From positions 124,488-188,487 of the forward strand of contig FONB01000004.1 in the NCBI GenBank assembly GCA_900112785.1: a stretch of DNA of 64,000 bases, read 5' to 3'. Shown here piece after piece: positions 37,386-49,455 of the stretch. Position 1 is the stretch's first letter. Each line of letters opens with the position of its first letter. The notes beneath the pieces are model-generated. The model was not told where the DNA came from, did no database searches, and saw nothing but the letters and a program-made list of their open reading frames with translations. The translations under genes were made by a program, and so were the position numbers. This stretch comes from Phytobacter palmae (GTDB taxonomy: Bacteria > Pseudomonadota > Gammaproteobacteria > Enterobacterales > Enterobacteriaceae).

Positions 37386-38492
37386 ATGAAAGCGCTACGC
37401 TGGGCGATCATGGCGGCGCTTATGCTGGCGGCGGCGCAGGTGAGCGCCGCCTGTAGCTGGCCTGCATGGGAGCGCTTTAAACAGAGCTATATTAGCGATG
37501 GCGGGCGGGTCATCGACCCGAGTGATGCCCGTCAGATAACCACCTCTGAGGGGCAAAGCTATGCCCTGTTCTTTGCCCTTGCGGCGAACGATCGCGATGC
37601 ATTTAAAACGCTGCTGAACTGGACGCAGAATAATCTGGCGCAGGGGGATTTAGGCGCACGGCTGCCTGCATGGCTGTGGGGGCGGAAAAACGAAACAGAA
37701 TGGACGGTACTGGATACCAATTCCGCATCGGATGGCGATATCTGGATTGCCTGGTCTCTGCTGGAAGCCGGGCGGCTGTGGGACATGCCTGATTATACCG
37801 CGCTCGGAAAAGCACTGCTCTCACGCATTGCCAAAGAAGAGGTTATCACCGTCCCCGGCCTCGGCTCCATGCTGCTTCCGGGCAAAGTAGGTTTTGCGGA
37901 TAACGATGTCTGGCGCTTCAATCCCGGCTATCTGCCGCCTCAACTGGCCCAGTATTTCACCCGTTATGGCGCGCCCTGGATAACGCTGCGGGAGACCAAC
38001 CTGCGCTTAATTATGGAAACCGCACCGAAGGGGTTCTCGCCTGACTGGGTACGTTATCAGAAAAATAAGGGCTGGCAGCTTAAATCCGATAAGTCGCTTA
38101 CCGGCAGTTATGATGCGATCCGTGTTTATGCATGGGCAGGCATGATGCACGACAGCGATCCGCAAAAGGCGCGTATGCTGGCGCGCCTCAAACCCATGGA
38201 AATAATGACGGCGAAACAGGGCGTGCCGCCAGAAAAAATCAACGTGGCGACCGGCAAGGGACAGGGTAATGGCCCTGTGGGTTTCTCGGCGGTACTGTTG
38301 CCGTTTTTACAAGATCGTGATGCCCAGGCGGTGCAGCGTCAGCGGGTGGCGGATAACTTTCCCGGCAAAGACGCGTATTACAGTTATGTTCTGACTCTTT
38401 TTGGACAAGGTTGGGACGAGCACCGTTTTCGCTTCACCCCTCGTGGTGAGTTACAACCTGACTGGGGCCAGCAATGCGCAAGTTCACATTAA
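37386..38492 (+). CDS. bcsZ: BcsZ (type II copy), GH8 endoglucanase
   Basis: The ATG at 37386 gives 368 aa, the E. coli length; the GTG three bases earlier is less likely. A signal peptide ends near VSAA. GH8 catalytic residues occupy the expected places: Glu55 in TSEGQSYA, Asp116 in SASDGD, and Asp in [10 protein letters not shown]. This periplasmic enzyme cuts beta-1,4-glucan. The gene overlaps bcsC by 19 bases. Confidence 0.95.
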   Translation: MKALRWAIMAALMLAAAQVSAACSWPAWERFKQSYISDGGRVIDPSDARQITTSEGQSYALFFALAANDRDAFKTLLNWTQNNLAQGDLGARLPAWLWGRKNETEWTVLDTNSASDGDIWIAWSLLEAGRLWDMPDYTALGKALLSRIAKEEVITVPGLGSMLLPGKVGFADNDVWRFNPGYLPPQLAQYFTRYGAPWITLRETNLRLIMETAPKGFSPDWVRYQKNKGWQLKSDKSLTGSYDAIRVYAWAGMMHDSDPQKARMLARLKPMEIMTAKQGVPPEKINVATGKGQGNGPVGFSAVLLPFLQDRDAQAVQRQRVADNFPGKDAYYSYVLTLFGQGWDEHRFRFTPRGELQPDWGQQCASSH

Positions 38493-41400
38493 GTTTATTG
38501 TCTTTCACGCTCGGCATCTCAGTGATGCCTTTCGCGCAGGCGGCGCCGGGCGTGCAACAACAACTGCTGGAACAGGTACGCCTGGGCGAAACCACCCAAC
38601 GCGAAGATTTGGTACGCCAGTCGTTATATCGCCTTGAATTAATGGCCCCTGATGACCCGGATGTGATTGCTGCACGCCTGCGCTATCTGCTGCGTCAGGG
38701 AGATAATACCGGTGCGCAAAAGCAGATGGCGCGGCTGAACTCTCTTGCACCAAACGCCAGCGCGACCAAAGCGTCGCGTATCACCATGGCGCTCTCAACG
38801 CCCCAGGGACGACAGGCCTTACAGGAAGCGCGCTTGCAGGCCGCCACGGGGCATCCGCAGGAGGCCGTTGCTGCCTATGAGAAGATATTTGACGGCAGTG
38901 TGCCAGTTGGCGATCTGGCGGCGGAATACTGGGTCCAGGTGGCGAAAGTACCGGCGCGACATAACGAAGCCATCACGCAACTGAAAGCCCTTAATGCCAG
39001 TAATCCGGGAAATGCAGATTTGCAAAGTACGCTGGCACGGTTGTTGATCGCCGACGGACGCAACGAAGAAGCCTTTACCGTTCTTGAGCAAATGGCGAAA
39101 AACAACACCGGGCGCGATACCGCAGCAACCCTCTGGTATCAGCAGATTCAAGGTATGCCCGTCAGCGAAAAAAGCGTGGCGGCGCTCAAGCGTTTCCTGA
39201 GTGTGTTCAGTGAAGGCGATACGGTTGTCACGGCGCGCCAGCAGCTTGACGCACAACAGAAACAGTTGGCCGATCCGGCATTTCGGGAGCGTGCCAGCGG
39301 GCTGGCTGCAGTGGAAGCGGGAAAGGGCGGTACGGCGATTGGCGCGTTGCAGGATGCCGTAAGCAAAAATCATCAGGACAGCGAAGCCATCGGGGCGCTG
39401 GGGCAGGCCTATTCCCAGAAGGGCGATCGCGCCCGGGCGGTGGCGCAGTTTGAGCGGGCCATTGCGCTCGATCCCAACAGCGATAATCGTAGCAAGTGGG
39501 ACAGCCTGCTTAAGGTGAACCGTTACTGGCTGCTGATTCAACAAGGCGATGCACAACTGGCGGCGAAAAATCCGGCCCAGGCGGAACGCCTCTACCAACA
39601 AGCGCGTGCAATTGATAATACCGATAGCTATGCGGTACTGGGGCTGGGTGATGCGGCCATGGCTCGCAAAGATACCGCCGCCGCAGAGCGTTTCTATTAC
39701 CAGGCGCTGCGTATGGACAGCGGCAACAGCAACGCGGTACGTGGCCTGGCGAATATCTACCGTGCGCAGTCAGCGGAAAAAGCCGATGCCTTTATTGAGT
39801 CACTTAACGCCAGCCAGCGTCGCAGCATTAATGATATTGAACGCAGCCTGGCCAACGATCGGCTTGCACAAGAGGCGGAGCGTCTGGAGAACCAGGGCAA
39901 CTGGGCGCAGGCCGCCGTGCTGCAAAAACGACGTCTGGCACTGGACCCGGGGAGCGTGTGGGTCACTTACCGTCTGGCAAGCGATTTGCGCTCCGCCGGC
40001 CAACAGATTGAAGCTGACGCGCAGATGCGCGCACTGGCGCGCAGTAAACCAGCTGATCCTGAGCAGGTTTATGCTTACGGTCTCTATCTTTCCGGTAATA
40101 ACCAGGAGAATGCGGCGCTGGCGCACCTCAACACGCTGCCGCGCGACAAGTGGAACAGCAATATTCAGGAACTCTCCGACAGGCTGGAGGCCAATCAGCT
40201 ACTGGCGCGGGCTAATCAGTTGCGCGATGCGGGGCATGAACCAGAGGCGATGGCTTTTCTTCAACAACAGCCTGCGTCGACGCGTATTGATTTGACGCTG
40301 GCCGACTGGGCGCAGCAGCGGGGCGATAACCCCACGGCGATATCGACGTATCAGCGCGTGTTGCATCGCGAGCCGAACAATGAAGATGCGGTACTGGGGC
40401 TGGCAGAAATTTATGCTGCCGAGGGCAACCGCATGGCCTCCCGCGAACAGCTGGCGAAATTACCTGCTGCAACCCCGACTGCGCCACGGACGATCAATAC
40501 CCAACGCCGGGTAGCGATGGTCCAGGCGGCGGCGGGGGATAATGACGCTGCCCGTGAAACATTCAGCGAAATTGTGCCGCAGGCGAAGGGGCTGCCGCCT
40601 TCCATGGAAAGCGCGCTGGTGCTGCGTGATGCTGCGCGTTTCCAGGTACAGGAGGGGCAGCCGCAGGCCGCGCTGGAAAGCTATAAAGACGCGATGGTGG
40701 CATCCGGGATAACGCCAACCCGCCCCACCAGCAATGACGAATTCACCTATAAAACCCGGAACAATGAGAATGATGACTGGCTGAAACGCGGCGTGCGCAG
40801 TGATGCCGCCGATCTGTATCGCCAGCAGGATGTTAATGTCACGCTGGAGCATAACTACTGGGGATCGAGCGGTACGGGCGGCTACTCTGATTTGAAAGCC
40901 CATACCACTATGCTGCAGGCCGATGCGCCGCTGGCTGACGGCAGGATGTTCTTCCGTACCGACATGGTGAATATGGATGCCGGAAAATTCTCGCTTAAAG
41001 ATGATGGAACATATTCGCCGCACTGGGGAACCTGTAATGAAGTGGCCTGCGAGGGGGGGGATCGTAGCCAGACGGCTAATGGCGTAAGCGTTGCGGTAGG
41101 CTGGCGTAACAAGACCTGGGATATGGATATTGGCACCACACCAATTGGCTTTAACGTGGTGGATATCGTCGGCGGCCTGAGCTACAGCAATGATATCGGT
41201 GTGATTGGCTACACGCTGAACGTCCATCGTCGTCCCATCTCCAGTTCCTTACTGGCGTTTGGCGGTCAAAAAGATAACGGCAATGGCGATCATCCCGGTA
41301 CCACCTGGGGCGGCGTGCGTGCGAACGGCGCAACCGCCAGCATGAGCTATGACCGTGGCGAGGCGCACGGTGTCTGGGCCTCGTTGGGCGCCGATCAGTT

Positions 41401-41965
41401 GACCGGGAAGAATGTGGCTGACAACTGGCGAGTGCGCTGGATGGCGGGGTATTACTACAAGCTTATTAACGACAATAACCGCCGTTTGACCATTGGTCTG
41501 AATAATATGATTTGGCACTACGACAAAGACCTGAGCCACTACACCCTGGGACAAGGGGGCTATTACAGCCCGCAAGAATATTTGTCATTTTCTGTGCCCG
41601 TGACCTGGCGTCAGCGTACGGAAAACTGGTCCTGGGAGCTTGGCGGGTCTGCCTCGTGGTCACATTCGCGTAAGAAAACGGAGCGAAGCTATCCGTTACT
41701 GAATCTGATCCCGGCGGGTTATCGTACCGACGCCAGAACCGCACTGGAGGAGGGAAGTTCATCCAGCGGCGTGGGTTATACCGCACAGGCTTTAATTGAA
41801 CGGCGTATTAACCCGAACTGGTCCGTTGGCCTGGGGGTGAATATTCAGCAGGCGAAAGATTACACGCCAAGCCAGGGAATGCTCTTTATCCGTTATTCTG
41901 CCGCCGGATGGCAGGGCGATATGGATATGCCGCCGCAAACTCTGACACCCTACGCCGACTGGTAA
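38474..41965 (+). CDS. bcsC: BcsC (type II copy), TPR/outer-membrane cellulose exporter
   Basis: The 1163-aa protein (E. coli about 1157) has a signal peptide (VMPFAQA) and a long TPR solenoid in the periplasm. The C-terminal beta-barrel has the conserved [20 protein letters not shown] and the terminal IPYADW-like end (TPYADW). It is the outer-membrane channel for phosphoethanolamine cellulose and the last gene of bcsRQABZC. Confidence 0.95.
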   Translation: MRKFTLSLLSFTLGISVMPFAQAAPGVQQQLLEQVRLGETTQREDLVRQSLYRLELMAPDDPDVIAARLRYLLRQGDNTGAQKQMARLNSLAPNASATKASRITMALSTPQGRQALQEARLQAATGHPQEAVAAYEKIFDGSVPVGDLAAEYWVQVAKVPARHNEAITQLKALNASNPGNADLQSTLARLLIADGRNEEAFTVLEQMAKNNTGRDTAATLWYQQIQGMPVSEKSVAALKRFLSVFSEGDTVVTARQQLDAQQKQLADPAFRERASGLAAVEAGKGGTAIGALQDAVSKNHQDSEAIGALGQAYSQKGDRARAVAQFERAIALDPNSDNRSKWDSLLKVNRYWLLIQQGDAQLAAKNPAQAERLYQQARAIDNTDSYAVLGLGDAAMARKDTAAAERFYYQALRMDSGNSNAVRGLANIYRAQSAEKADAFIESLNASQRRSINDIERSLANDRLAQEAERLENQGNWAQAAVLQKRRLALDPGSVWVTYRLASDLRSAGQQIEADAQMRALARSKPADPEQVYAYGLYLSGNNQENAALAHLNTLPRDKWNSNIQELSDRLEANQLLARANQLRDAGHEPEAMAFLQQQPASTRIDLTLADWAQQRGDNPTAISTYQRVLHREPNNEDAVLGLAEIYAAEGNRMASREQLAKLPAATPTAPRTINTQRRVAMVQAAAGDNDAARETFSEIVPQAKGLPPSMESALVLRDAARFQVQEGQPQAALESYKDAMVASGITPTRPTSNDEFTYKTRNNENDDWLKRGVRSDAADLYRQQDVNVTLEHNYWGSSGTGGYSDLKAHTTMLQADAPLADGRMFFRTDMVNMDAGKFSLKDDGTYSPHWGTCNEVACEGGDRSQTANGVSVAVGWRNKTWDMDIGTTPIGFNVVDIVGGLSYSNDIGVIGYTLNVHRRPISSSLLAFGGQKDNGNGDHPGTTWGGVRANGATASMSYDRGEAHGVWASLGADQLTGKNVADNWRVRWMAGYYYKLINDNNRRLTIGLNNMIWHYDKDLSHYTLGQGGYYSPQEYLSFSVPVTWRQRTENWSWELGGSASWSHSRKKTERSYPLLNLIPAGYRTDARTALEEGSSSSGVGYTAQALIERRINPNWSVGLGVNIQQAKDYTPSQGMLFIRYSAAGWQGDMDMPPQTLTPYADW

Positions 41966-41990
41966 AATGAGGATAATTCCTGGGGAAAGC

Positions 41991-42014
41991 GTGGCGGGTA
42001 ATAAGGCCCGCCAC
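41991..42014 (+). terminator. Hairpin after bcsC
   Basis: GTGGCGGG (41991-41998) and CCCGCCAC (42007-42014) pair perfectly over 8 bp with an 8-base loop, 25 bases after the bcsC stop. No T run follows, so it is a weak terminator or an mRNA-end stabiliser rather than a classic terminator. Confidence 0.5.
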
Positions 42015-42181
42015 ATGAAAATTATGCTTATTATTCTGCGTATTGCTGACGCTTTTCCCTCACAGCGTTGTCGCTGAGGCAATCTTGCTGCCTCTTTATC
42101 TCAAACTGTTACGATAGGGTATACTCTGGCGGCGGAGTGATATTTTATTGCCCTGCGCTTGTGTATCTCTGGAGAGTGATT

Positions 42182-44188
42182 TTGCGTGTCAGCCGTTCTT
42201 TAACGATTAAACAGATGACTGCGGTTTTTTCCGTGGCGATGGTGTTTATTTTCATTTTTTGCGTCATTTTGCTGTTTCATTTTGTTCAGCAGAATCGCTA
42301 CAACACGGCTACGCAACTGGAGAGTATTGCCCGTTCGGTACGTGAACCGCTGTCCGAAGCCATACTAAAGGCTGATTTTCCTGAGGCAGAGTCGGTCCTT
42401 AAACAAATTAAACCTGCCGGGGTGGTTATCCGGGCGGATGTGGTGCTGCCAAACCAGTTTCAGGCGTTGCGCCTGCGTTTTATTCCCGAGCGCCCGGTGC
42501 CGATGATGATCGCGCGGGTATTCGAGCTGCCAATCCAGATTTCCTTGCCCATTTATTCCCTGCAGCGCCCGGCCAACCCACAGCCGATTGCCTATCTGGT
42601 GCTCGAAGCGGATTCTTATCGCGTCTATAAATTTGTGATGAGTACGCTTTCAACGTTGGTGACTGCTTACTTACTTTTAACGCTGATCATGACCGTGGCG
42701 ATCACCTGGTGTATCAACCGCTTGATCGTCCATCCGTTGCGGAAAATCGCCCGTGAGCTGAGCGATGTGCCACAGCAGGACCAGATTGGGCACCAGCTGG
42801 CGTTGCCTCGTCATCACCAGGATGATGAAATCGGCAACCTGGTGCGCAGCTATAACCGTAATCAACAAAACCTGTTGCGACAGCATGATGAGCTGAACAC
42901 CCAGTCGACTCTCTTCCCGGTATCGGAGCTGCCAAACAAAGCCTTCCTGATGGCGCTGCTGGATCAGGTTGTGGCACGGCAGAAGACCACCGCGCTGATG
43001 TTTATTGCCTGTGAAACATTGCAGGATACGGCGGGTGTATTGAAAGAGTCACAGCGCGAGATGCTGCTGCTGACCCTGGTAGAGAAGCTGAAATCCGTCA
43101 TTTCGCCGCGGATGGTGCTCGCCCAGGTTAGCGCGTATGACTTCGCCATTATCGCTCACGGGGTGAAAGAGCCGTGGCACGCCATTACATTAGGTCAGCA
43201 AGTACTCACTGTTATCAATGAGCGCGTGCCCATTCACGGTATTCAGTTGCGCCCGAGCGCCAGCATCGGTGTGGCGATGTTCCATGGCGATCAGACGGCA
43301 GAACAGCTTTACCGACGTGCGGTTTCGGCGGCGTTCACATCGCGACGCAAAGGGAAAAATCAGATTCAGTTCTTCGATCCGCAGCAGATGGAAGAAGCGC
43401 AAAAACGGCTTACGGAAGAGAGCAATATCCTGACTGCGCTTGACCACCATAAATTCGCCATCTGGCTTCAGCCGCAGGTAGACCTCGCCACGAATACGGT
43501 GGTAAGCGCCGAAGTATTGCTGCGTATGGAGCAGCCGGAAGGCAGATGGGAACTGCCGGAAGGGCTAATCGAACGTATAGAGTCGTGCGGGCTGATGGTG
43601 ACCGTGGGTTACTGGGTGCTGGAAGAGTCGTGCCGTCTGCTGTCTGCCTGGCAAGAGCGCGGGCTGATGATGCCGCTGTCGGTGAATCTCTCGGCGTTGC
43701 AGCTGATGCATCACAATATGGTGCCGGACATGCTGGAACTGCTCAACCGCTACCGAATTAAACCCAACACCTTGATTCTTGAAGTGACTGAGAGTCGCCG
43801 CATTGATGACCCACAGGCGGCGGTGACGATATTGCGTCCGCTGCGTAATGCGGGCGTGCGCATCGCGCTGGACGATTTCGGCATGGGGTACGCCGGGTTA
43901 CGTCAATTACACCACATGAAGTCATTGCCGGTTGATGTACTTAAAATCGACAAAATTTTCGTTGAAGGCCTGCCCGAGGATAGCAGCATGGTGGCGTCGA
44001 TTATCCACATGGCGCGAAGCCTGGGTTTAAGCATTATCGCAGAAGGGGTAGAAACCGAAGCCCAGCGCGAATGGCTGCAAAAGGCGGGTGTGGAAATCGT
44101 ACAGGGGTTTTTATTTGATCGCGCCATGACGCCGGAAGCATTTGAAGCGCGTTATTTCTCGACCTCAGACAATGCTGAAAATAGTTGA
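42182..44188 (+). CDS. pdeK: PdeK/YhjK, HAMP-degenerate GGDEF-EAL membrane protein
   Basis: The protein has 668 aa from a TTG start at 42182 with GGAGAG seven bases before, beginning [12 protein letters not shown] as in E. coli YhjK; the longer ATG frame from 42068 has no family support. Two membrane helices (about residues 15-37 and 160-182) flank a periplasmic sensor. A HAMP-like linker, a degenerate GGDEF domain (SAYDF in place of GGDEF) and an EAL domain ([25 protein letters not shown]) follow. A c-di-GMP phosphodiesterase, HmsP-like, sited beside cellulose genes, is expected to lower synthase activity. Confidence 0.92.
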   Translation: MRVSRSLTIKQMTAVFSVAMVFIFIFCVILLFHFVQQNRYNTATQLESIARSVREPLSEAILKADFPEAESVLKQIKPAGVVIRADVVLPNQFQALRLRFIPERPVPMMIARVFELPIQISLPIYSLQRPANPQPIAYLVLEADSYRVYKFVMSTLSTLVTAYLLLTLIMTVAITWCINRLIVHPLRKIARELSDVPQQDQIGHQLALPRHHQDDEIGNLVRSYNRNQQNLLRQHDELNTQSTLFPVSELPNKAFLMALLDQVVARQKTTALMFIACETLQDTAGVLKESQREMLLLTLVEKLKSVISPRMVLAQVSAYDFAIIAHGVKEPWHAITLGQQVLTVINERVPIHGIQLRPSASIGVAMFHGDQTAEQLYRRAVSAAFTSRRKGKNQIQFFDPQQMEEAQKRLTEESNILTALDHHKFAIWLQPQVDLATNTVVSAEVLLRMEQPEGRWELPEGLIERIESCGLMVTVGYWVLEESCRLLSAWQERGLMMPLSVNLSALQLMHHNMVPDMLELLNRYRIKPNTLILEVTESRRIDDPQAAVTILRPLRNAGVRIALDDFGMGYAGLRQLHHMKSLPVDVLKIDKIFVEGLPEDSSMVASIIHMARSLGLSIIAEGVETEAQREWLQKAGVEIVQGFLFDRAMTPEAFEARYFSTSDNAENS

Positions 44189-44252
44189 AATGTTGCTGGC
44201 TTGTACGAGTCAGCTCTAATTTTTTAACATCATTGTTTCAAATTTGATGTGA

Positions 44253-45632
<1,380 letters not shown>

Positions 45633-45731
45633 TTTCACTACTTAGCCCCGTAGTCCTTGTCGGGCTGCGGGTGCCTGCGCATAATTAATCCCTGGCCCGT
45701 CACAATTCATAACGAATTGCTCGGGATATTT

Positions 45732-45780
45732 CACTTCGCTGTGTGACATTTTGCGATTCGCGAGGTCTAACAGCGAAGTG
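45732..45780. promoter_or_regulatory. Perfect 10-bp inverted repeat upstream of yhjJ
   Basis: CACTTCGCTG (45732-45741) and CAGCGAAGTG (45771-45780) are exact inverse complements 29 bases apart, in the 219-base gap between dctA and yhjJ. A smaller palindrome CAATTC/GAATTG lies at 45703-45719. It could be a stem of the yhjJ leader, a looped operator, or the end of dctA mRNA. No T run follows, so it is not a standard terminator. Confidence 0.45.
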
Positions 45781-45851
45781 TTAAAGTATCTTTTAGCCTC
45801 CAGACATGTCGGGGCTGACTTTTTAACCAGGAACGTTGATCAGGGGTTCTC

Positions 45852-47345
45852 ATGCAGGGCACAAAAATTCGATTGCTAACAGGCGGTTTGCTCATGATGG
45901 CAGCTGTCGGTTATGTGCAGGCAGATGCGCTCCAGCCCGACCCGGCCTGGCAGCAGGGGACACTGGCAAATGGTTTGCAATGGCAAGTCCTGGCCACACC
46001 ACAACGCCCCAGCGATCGCATCGAAGTACGTCTGTCTATTAATACCGGTTCGCTCACCGAGAGTACGCAACAGAGCGGTTTTAGCCATTTTCTCCCACGT
46101 ATTGCGCTGACCCACAGCGGCAGCCTGCAACCCGCGCAGGTCCGTTCATTGTGGCAGCAGGGTATCGACCCGAAGCGTCCGTTACCCCCCGCGCTGGTCT
46201 CGTATGAATACACGATGTTCAACCTGAGCCTGCCGAATAACCGCAACGATTTGCTCAAAGAAGCACTGGTCTGGCTGTCAGACAGCACCGGGCGACTCGC
46301 CATTACGCCGGAAACGATTAATCATGCGCTGGCCAGCGAAGATATGGTGGCGACCTGGCCGGGTAACACCAAAGACAACTGGTGGCGCTACCGCCTGAAA
46401 GGCTCGTCGTTGCTCGGCCATGATCCGGCCGAAACTCTTAAACAACCGCTGGATGCAAAACAGCTCCAGGCGTTCCATCAGAAATGGTACACCCCGGATG
46501 CGATGACGCTGATTGTGGTGGGTAACGTAGACAGTCGGGCGGTTGCGGAACAGATTAATAAGGCGTTTGGCGATCTGAAAGGCAAGCGCGAAACGCCCGC
46601 ACCAGTACCAACCTTATCGCCGCTACCGCGTCAGCCAGTGAGTATCATGACGGATTCAGTGCGTCAGGATCGCCTGTCCATCATGTGGGATACCGCCTGG
46701 CAGCCGATTCGTGAATCTGCGGCGTTGCAACGTTACTGGCGCGCAGACTTAGCCCGCGAAGCGCTATTCTGGCATGTTCAGCAGTATCTGACGAAAACCA
46801 ACGTAAAAGACATTGGTTTGAGCTTCGACTGCCGGGTGTTATTCCAGCGCGCGCAATGCGCAATCAATCTTGATTCACCAAACGATAAACTGAACAGCAA
46901 TCTGGATATCGTGGCCCGCGAACTGGCGAAAGTGCGCGATCGCGGTCTGCCGGAAGAAGAGTTTGATGCGCTGGTCGCGCAAAAAAACCTTGAACTCCAG
47001 AAGCTGTTTGCCACTTATGCCCGAACCGATACCGACATCCTGATTAGCCAGCGTATGCGTTCGCTGCAAAACCAGGTGGTGGATATCGCTCCCGAGCAGT
47101 ATCAAAAATTGCGTCAGAACTTCCTGAGTAGCCTGACGAAAGAGATGTTGAATCAGGATTTACGTCAGCAGCTTTCGCAGGATATGGCATTGGTATTGCT
47201 GCAGCCGAAAGGCGAGCCGGAATACAACATGAAGGACCTGCAGGCGAGCTGGGAAGAGTTGATGTCTTCTGGTGAGCAGAATGCCGCGCCAGCAAATACA
47301 GATGATGCCCATCAGGATGTGTCGGATATTCCGCCACAGCAGTAA
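45852..47345 (+). CDS. yhjJ: YhjJ, secreted M16-family peptidase-like protein
   Basis: The 497-aa protein has a signal peptide (GYVQADA region). The N-terminal M16 (pitrilysin-like) domain includes LANGLQWQVLA and a C-terminal M16_C domain. The zinc-binding HxxEH motif of active M16 enzymes is replaced by SHFLPR, so catalysis is unlikely. The E. coli relative has the same change. It is a periplasmic protein of unknown role, probably a chaperone- or partner-like M16 subunit. Acidic Gln/Asp-rich C-terminal tail. Confidence 0.9.
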   Translation: MQGTKIRLLTGGLLMMAAVGYVQADALQPDPAWQQGTLANGLQWQVLATPQRPSDRIEVRLSINTGSLTESTQQSGFSHFLPRIALTHSGSLQPAQVRSLWQQGIDPKRPLPPALVSYEYTMFNLSLPNNRNDLLKEALVWLSDSTGRLAITPETINHALASEDMVATWPGNTKDNWWRYRLKGSSLLGHDPAETLKQPLDAKQLQAFHQKWYTPDAMTLIVVGNVDSRAVAEQINKAFGDLKGKRETPAPVPTLSPLPRQPVSIMTDSVRQDRLSIMWDTAWQPIRESAALQRYWRADLAREALFWHVQQYLTKTNVKDIGLSFDCRVLFQRAQCAINLDSPNDKLNSNLDIVARELAKVRDRGLPEEEFDALVAQKNLELQKLFATYARTDTDILISQRMRSLQNQVVDIAPEQYQKLRQNFLSSLTKEMLNQDLRQQLSQDMALVLLQPKGEPEYNMKDLQASWEELMSSGEQNAAPANTDDAHQDVSDIPPQQ

Positions 47346-47414
47346 TCTTTTGGGACATTCCCGGATGCGGCATAACGGTATCTGTGAACTTCCCCTCTCC
47401 CTTTTGGGGGAGGG

Positions 47415-47444
47415 GAAAAAGACCTGCCCCGGACAGGAGGCAGG
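47415..47444 (-). terminator. kdgK terminator (minus strand)
   Basis: On the minus strand CCTGCC and GGCAGG (47439-47444 and 47423-47428) pair and are followed by TCTTTTT. It sits directly after the kdgK stop. A second hairpin, CCCCTCTCCC/GGGGGAGGGG (47392-47415), of the same family as those at 27.1-27.7 kb, lies on the yhjJ side. Confidence 0.75.
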
Positions 47445-47451
47445 AAAAACC

Positions 47452-48381
47452 TTAATTCGGCATAGCGTTGCGCGGAATTATCGCGCCACGGTATTGAATC
47501 ACCGTACTGGCTGTTAAGTGGCCGCGTCTGGCGGCGGCTTCGGCATCACCACCTGTCAGGCGCACCGCCAGATAGCCGGCGCTGAAGGAATCACCCGCTG
47601 CGGTAGTATCCACCACTTTCTCTTTTGGCAATTTCACCGCTGGCACTTCTTTCAGGGCTTCACCCTGGATTGCGACCAGGCAGGAATCCGCGCCACGTTT
47701 AATTACCACCTCTTTTACGCCAGCCTGTTGAGTGCGTGCGATAACATCTTTCACCGGCTGTGCGCCCCACAGCAGGTCTTCATCATCCAGCGTCAGGAAC
47801 GCGATGTCGGTACAGGCGAGCATCTGCTGATAGACCTCGCGGGTCTCTTCTTTGCTGGCCCACAAACGCGGACGGTAGTTATTGTCGAAAATCACCTGAC
47901 CGCCGTTTGCGCGGCATTCCTGTAACAGCGAAAGCAGTTTGCGACGGCTGGCCGGGCTTAAAATGGCCAGGCTGATGCCGCTGAGATACAAATAATCAAA
48001 GGTCGCCAGCTCTTCACAAATGGCGGCAGACTGCTCGCTTTCCAGCCAGAATTTTGCCGCAGCTTCGTTACGCCAGTAATAAAAGGTACGCTCGCCGGTC
48101 TCATCGGTTTCAATGTAATACAGGCCCGGCAGCCGATTTTCCATACGTTGTGTCAGGCTGGTATCGACGTTTTCTGCCTGCCAGGATTCCAGCATCTGTT
48201 GGCTGAAACTGTCGGTACCCAGCGCAGTAACGTAGTGCACGGATAACGCCGTGGCGTCTACCTGACGGGCGATATAAACCGACGTATTGAGTGTGTCGCC
48301 ACCGAAACCGCGATTCACTTCCGCGCCTTTTTGTGACAGTTCAATCATGCATTCGCCGATGACGGCAATTTTCTTTGACAT
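47452..48381 (-). CDS. kdgK: KdgK, 2-keto-3-deoxygluconate kinase
   Basis: The 309-aa PfkB-family sugar kinase phosphorylates 2-dehydro-3-deoxy-D-gluconate to the 6-phosphate, feeding Entner-Doudoroff aldolase during hexuronate and pectin use. The N-terminal PfkB motif is GFGGDTLNTSVYIA, and the C-terminal motif with the catalytic Asp is VDTTAAGDSFSAG. It matches E. coli KdgK (309 aa). It is a single gene, convergent with yhjJ and divergent from pdeH. Confidence 0.95.
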   Translation of the reverse strand: MSKKIAVIGECMIELSQKGAEVNRGFGGDTLNTSVYIARQVDATALSVHYVTALGTDSFSQQMLESWQAENVDTSLTQRMENRLPGLYYIETDETGERTFYYWRNEAAAKFWLESEQSAAICEELATFDYLYLSGISLAILSPASRRKLLSLLQECRANGGQVIFDNNYRPRLWASKEETREVYQQMLACTDIAFLTLDDEDLLWGAQPVKDVIARTQQAGVKEVVIKRGADSCLVAIQGEALKEVPAVKLPKEKVVDTTAAGDSFSAGYLAVRLTGGDAEAAARRGHLTASTVIQYRGAIIPRNAMPN

Positions 48382-48537
48382 AGTCCGGAACCTGAATCAG
48401 ATAAGTTAACGGTAGTGTGCGTTGTGCGCGTTTCACGGTCAACTATATTAAAACGACGTTCCATTATTTTTTTGACACAGAACGTATTCTCTGCTGATTG
48501 CGCAAAGTGCTTTTTCATTTTGCGTGGCTCCTGGAGG

Positions 48538-48564
48538 TAAAGTTCTCTCCTCACGGGCCGATAA
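48538..48564 (+). promoter_or_regulatory. Sigma-28 (FliA) promoter of pdeH
   Basis: TAAAGTTC (48538-48545), an 11-base spacer and GCCGATAA (48557-48564) are an essentially perfect flagellar sigma-28 promoter (consensus TAAAGTTT-N11-GCCGATAA). It lies 48 bases before the pdeH start codon. In E. coli yhjH is likewise a class III flagellar gene. Confidence 0.93.
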
Positions 48565-48612
48565 CCCAATGACGAGAGCTCCGGAGCTACTCATTTTCAA
48601 CAGGAAGAAGAA

Positions 48613-49383
48613 ATGAAGTTAAAGCAGGTTATCCAGCGGCTGAACTACTCCGAGGCGAGCATAGAAAGCCTACAGGAACGTCGTTTTTGGCTGCAGTGTG
48701 AGCGTGCTTATACTTACCAGCCTATTTACAAAACCGATGGTCGCCTGATGGCGGTTGAAGTGCTGACCATTGTGACGCATCCGAGCCAGCCCGATCAGCG
48801 CATTCCGCCGGACCGCTATTTTTCTGAGGTCGCGGTGCGTCAGCGTGTGGATGTAGTACACGAACAGATCGCTCTGCTGGCCAAACAGAAAGACTTTTTC
48901 GAGCAGCACGGCGTGCTGGCATCCGTAAATGTCGACGGGCCCACGCTAATTGCAATGCGCTCGAATAAAACATTAAGAGCACTTATCGACACCGTACCGT
49001 GGATCCGTTTTGAACTGGTAGAGCATATTCGCCTGCCGCAAGATTCCACTTTCGCCACGATCAGCGAAATGGGGCCGCTGTGGCTGGATGATTTCGGTAC
49101 CGGCATGGCTAACTTCTCGGCGCTTAGCGAAGTGCATTATGACTACATCAAAGTATCGCGCGATCTGTTTATTATGCTGCGCAAGACGCCGGAAGGACGC
49201 AACCTGTTCACGTTGCTCATTCAGCTGATGAATCGTTATTGCCAGGGCGTGATTGTTGAAGGTGTTGAAACCCTTGACGAGTGGCGCGACGTTCAGAATT
49301 CTCCTGCTTTTGCCGCACAAGGCTACTTTCTTTCACGCCCGGTTCCGCTGGATACGCTGGAAAACGTATTGCTGGAGCTCTGA
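48613..49383 (+). CDS. pdeH: PdeH/YhjH, c-di-GMP phosphodiesterase
   Basis: The protein is a stand-alone cytosolic EAL domain of 256 aa. The motif is E49-V-L (MAVEVLT), and the other metal and catalytic blocks are present: SVNVDGPTLI, FELVEHIR, LDDFGTGMANF and VEGVETLDEW. In E. coli this enzyme keeps c-di-GMP low in swimming cells, releasing the YcgR motor brake and keeping biofilm genes off. The start ATG at 48613 has AGGAAG upstream and is driven by the sigma-28 promoter at 48538-48564. This should antagonise both cellulose systems. Confidence 0.95.
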   Translation: MKLKQVIQRLNYSEASIESLQERRFWLQCERAYTYQPIYKTDGRLMAVEVLTIVTHPSQPDQRIPPDRYFSEVAVRQRVDVVHEQIALLAKQKDFFEQHGVLASVNVDGPTLIAMRSNKTLRALIDTVPWIRFELVEHIRLPQDSTFATISEMGPLWLDDFGTGMANFSALSEVHYDYIKVSRDLFIMLRKTPEGRNLFTLLIQLMNRYCQGVIVEGVETLDEWRDVQNSPAFAAQGYFLSRPVPLDTLENVLLEL

Positions 49384-49455
49384 TCGCAGGCAACCCCTTT
49401 CTGCCAGCCTCGGCTATCTTTATGACAGGCAAGGCAATAAAGAAAGGGCGCCCGC

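Noticed and set aside
42068-42181. N-terminal extension of PdeK from the ATG at 42068
   Set aside because: The added residues are Cys-rich and unlike the family, and the TTG at 42182 has a much better Shine-Dalgarno and the conserved MRVSRSLT start.
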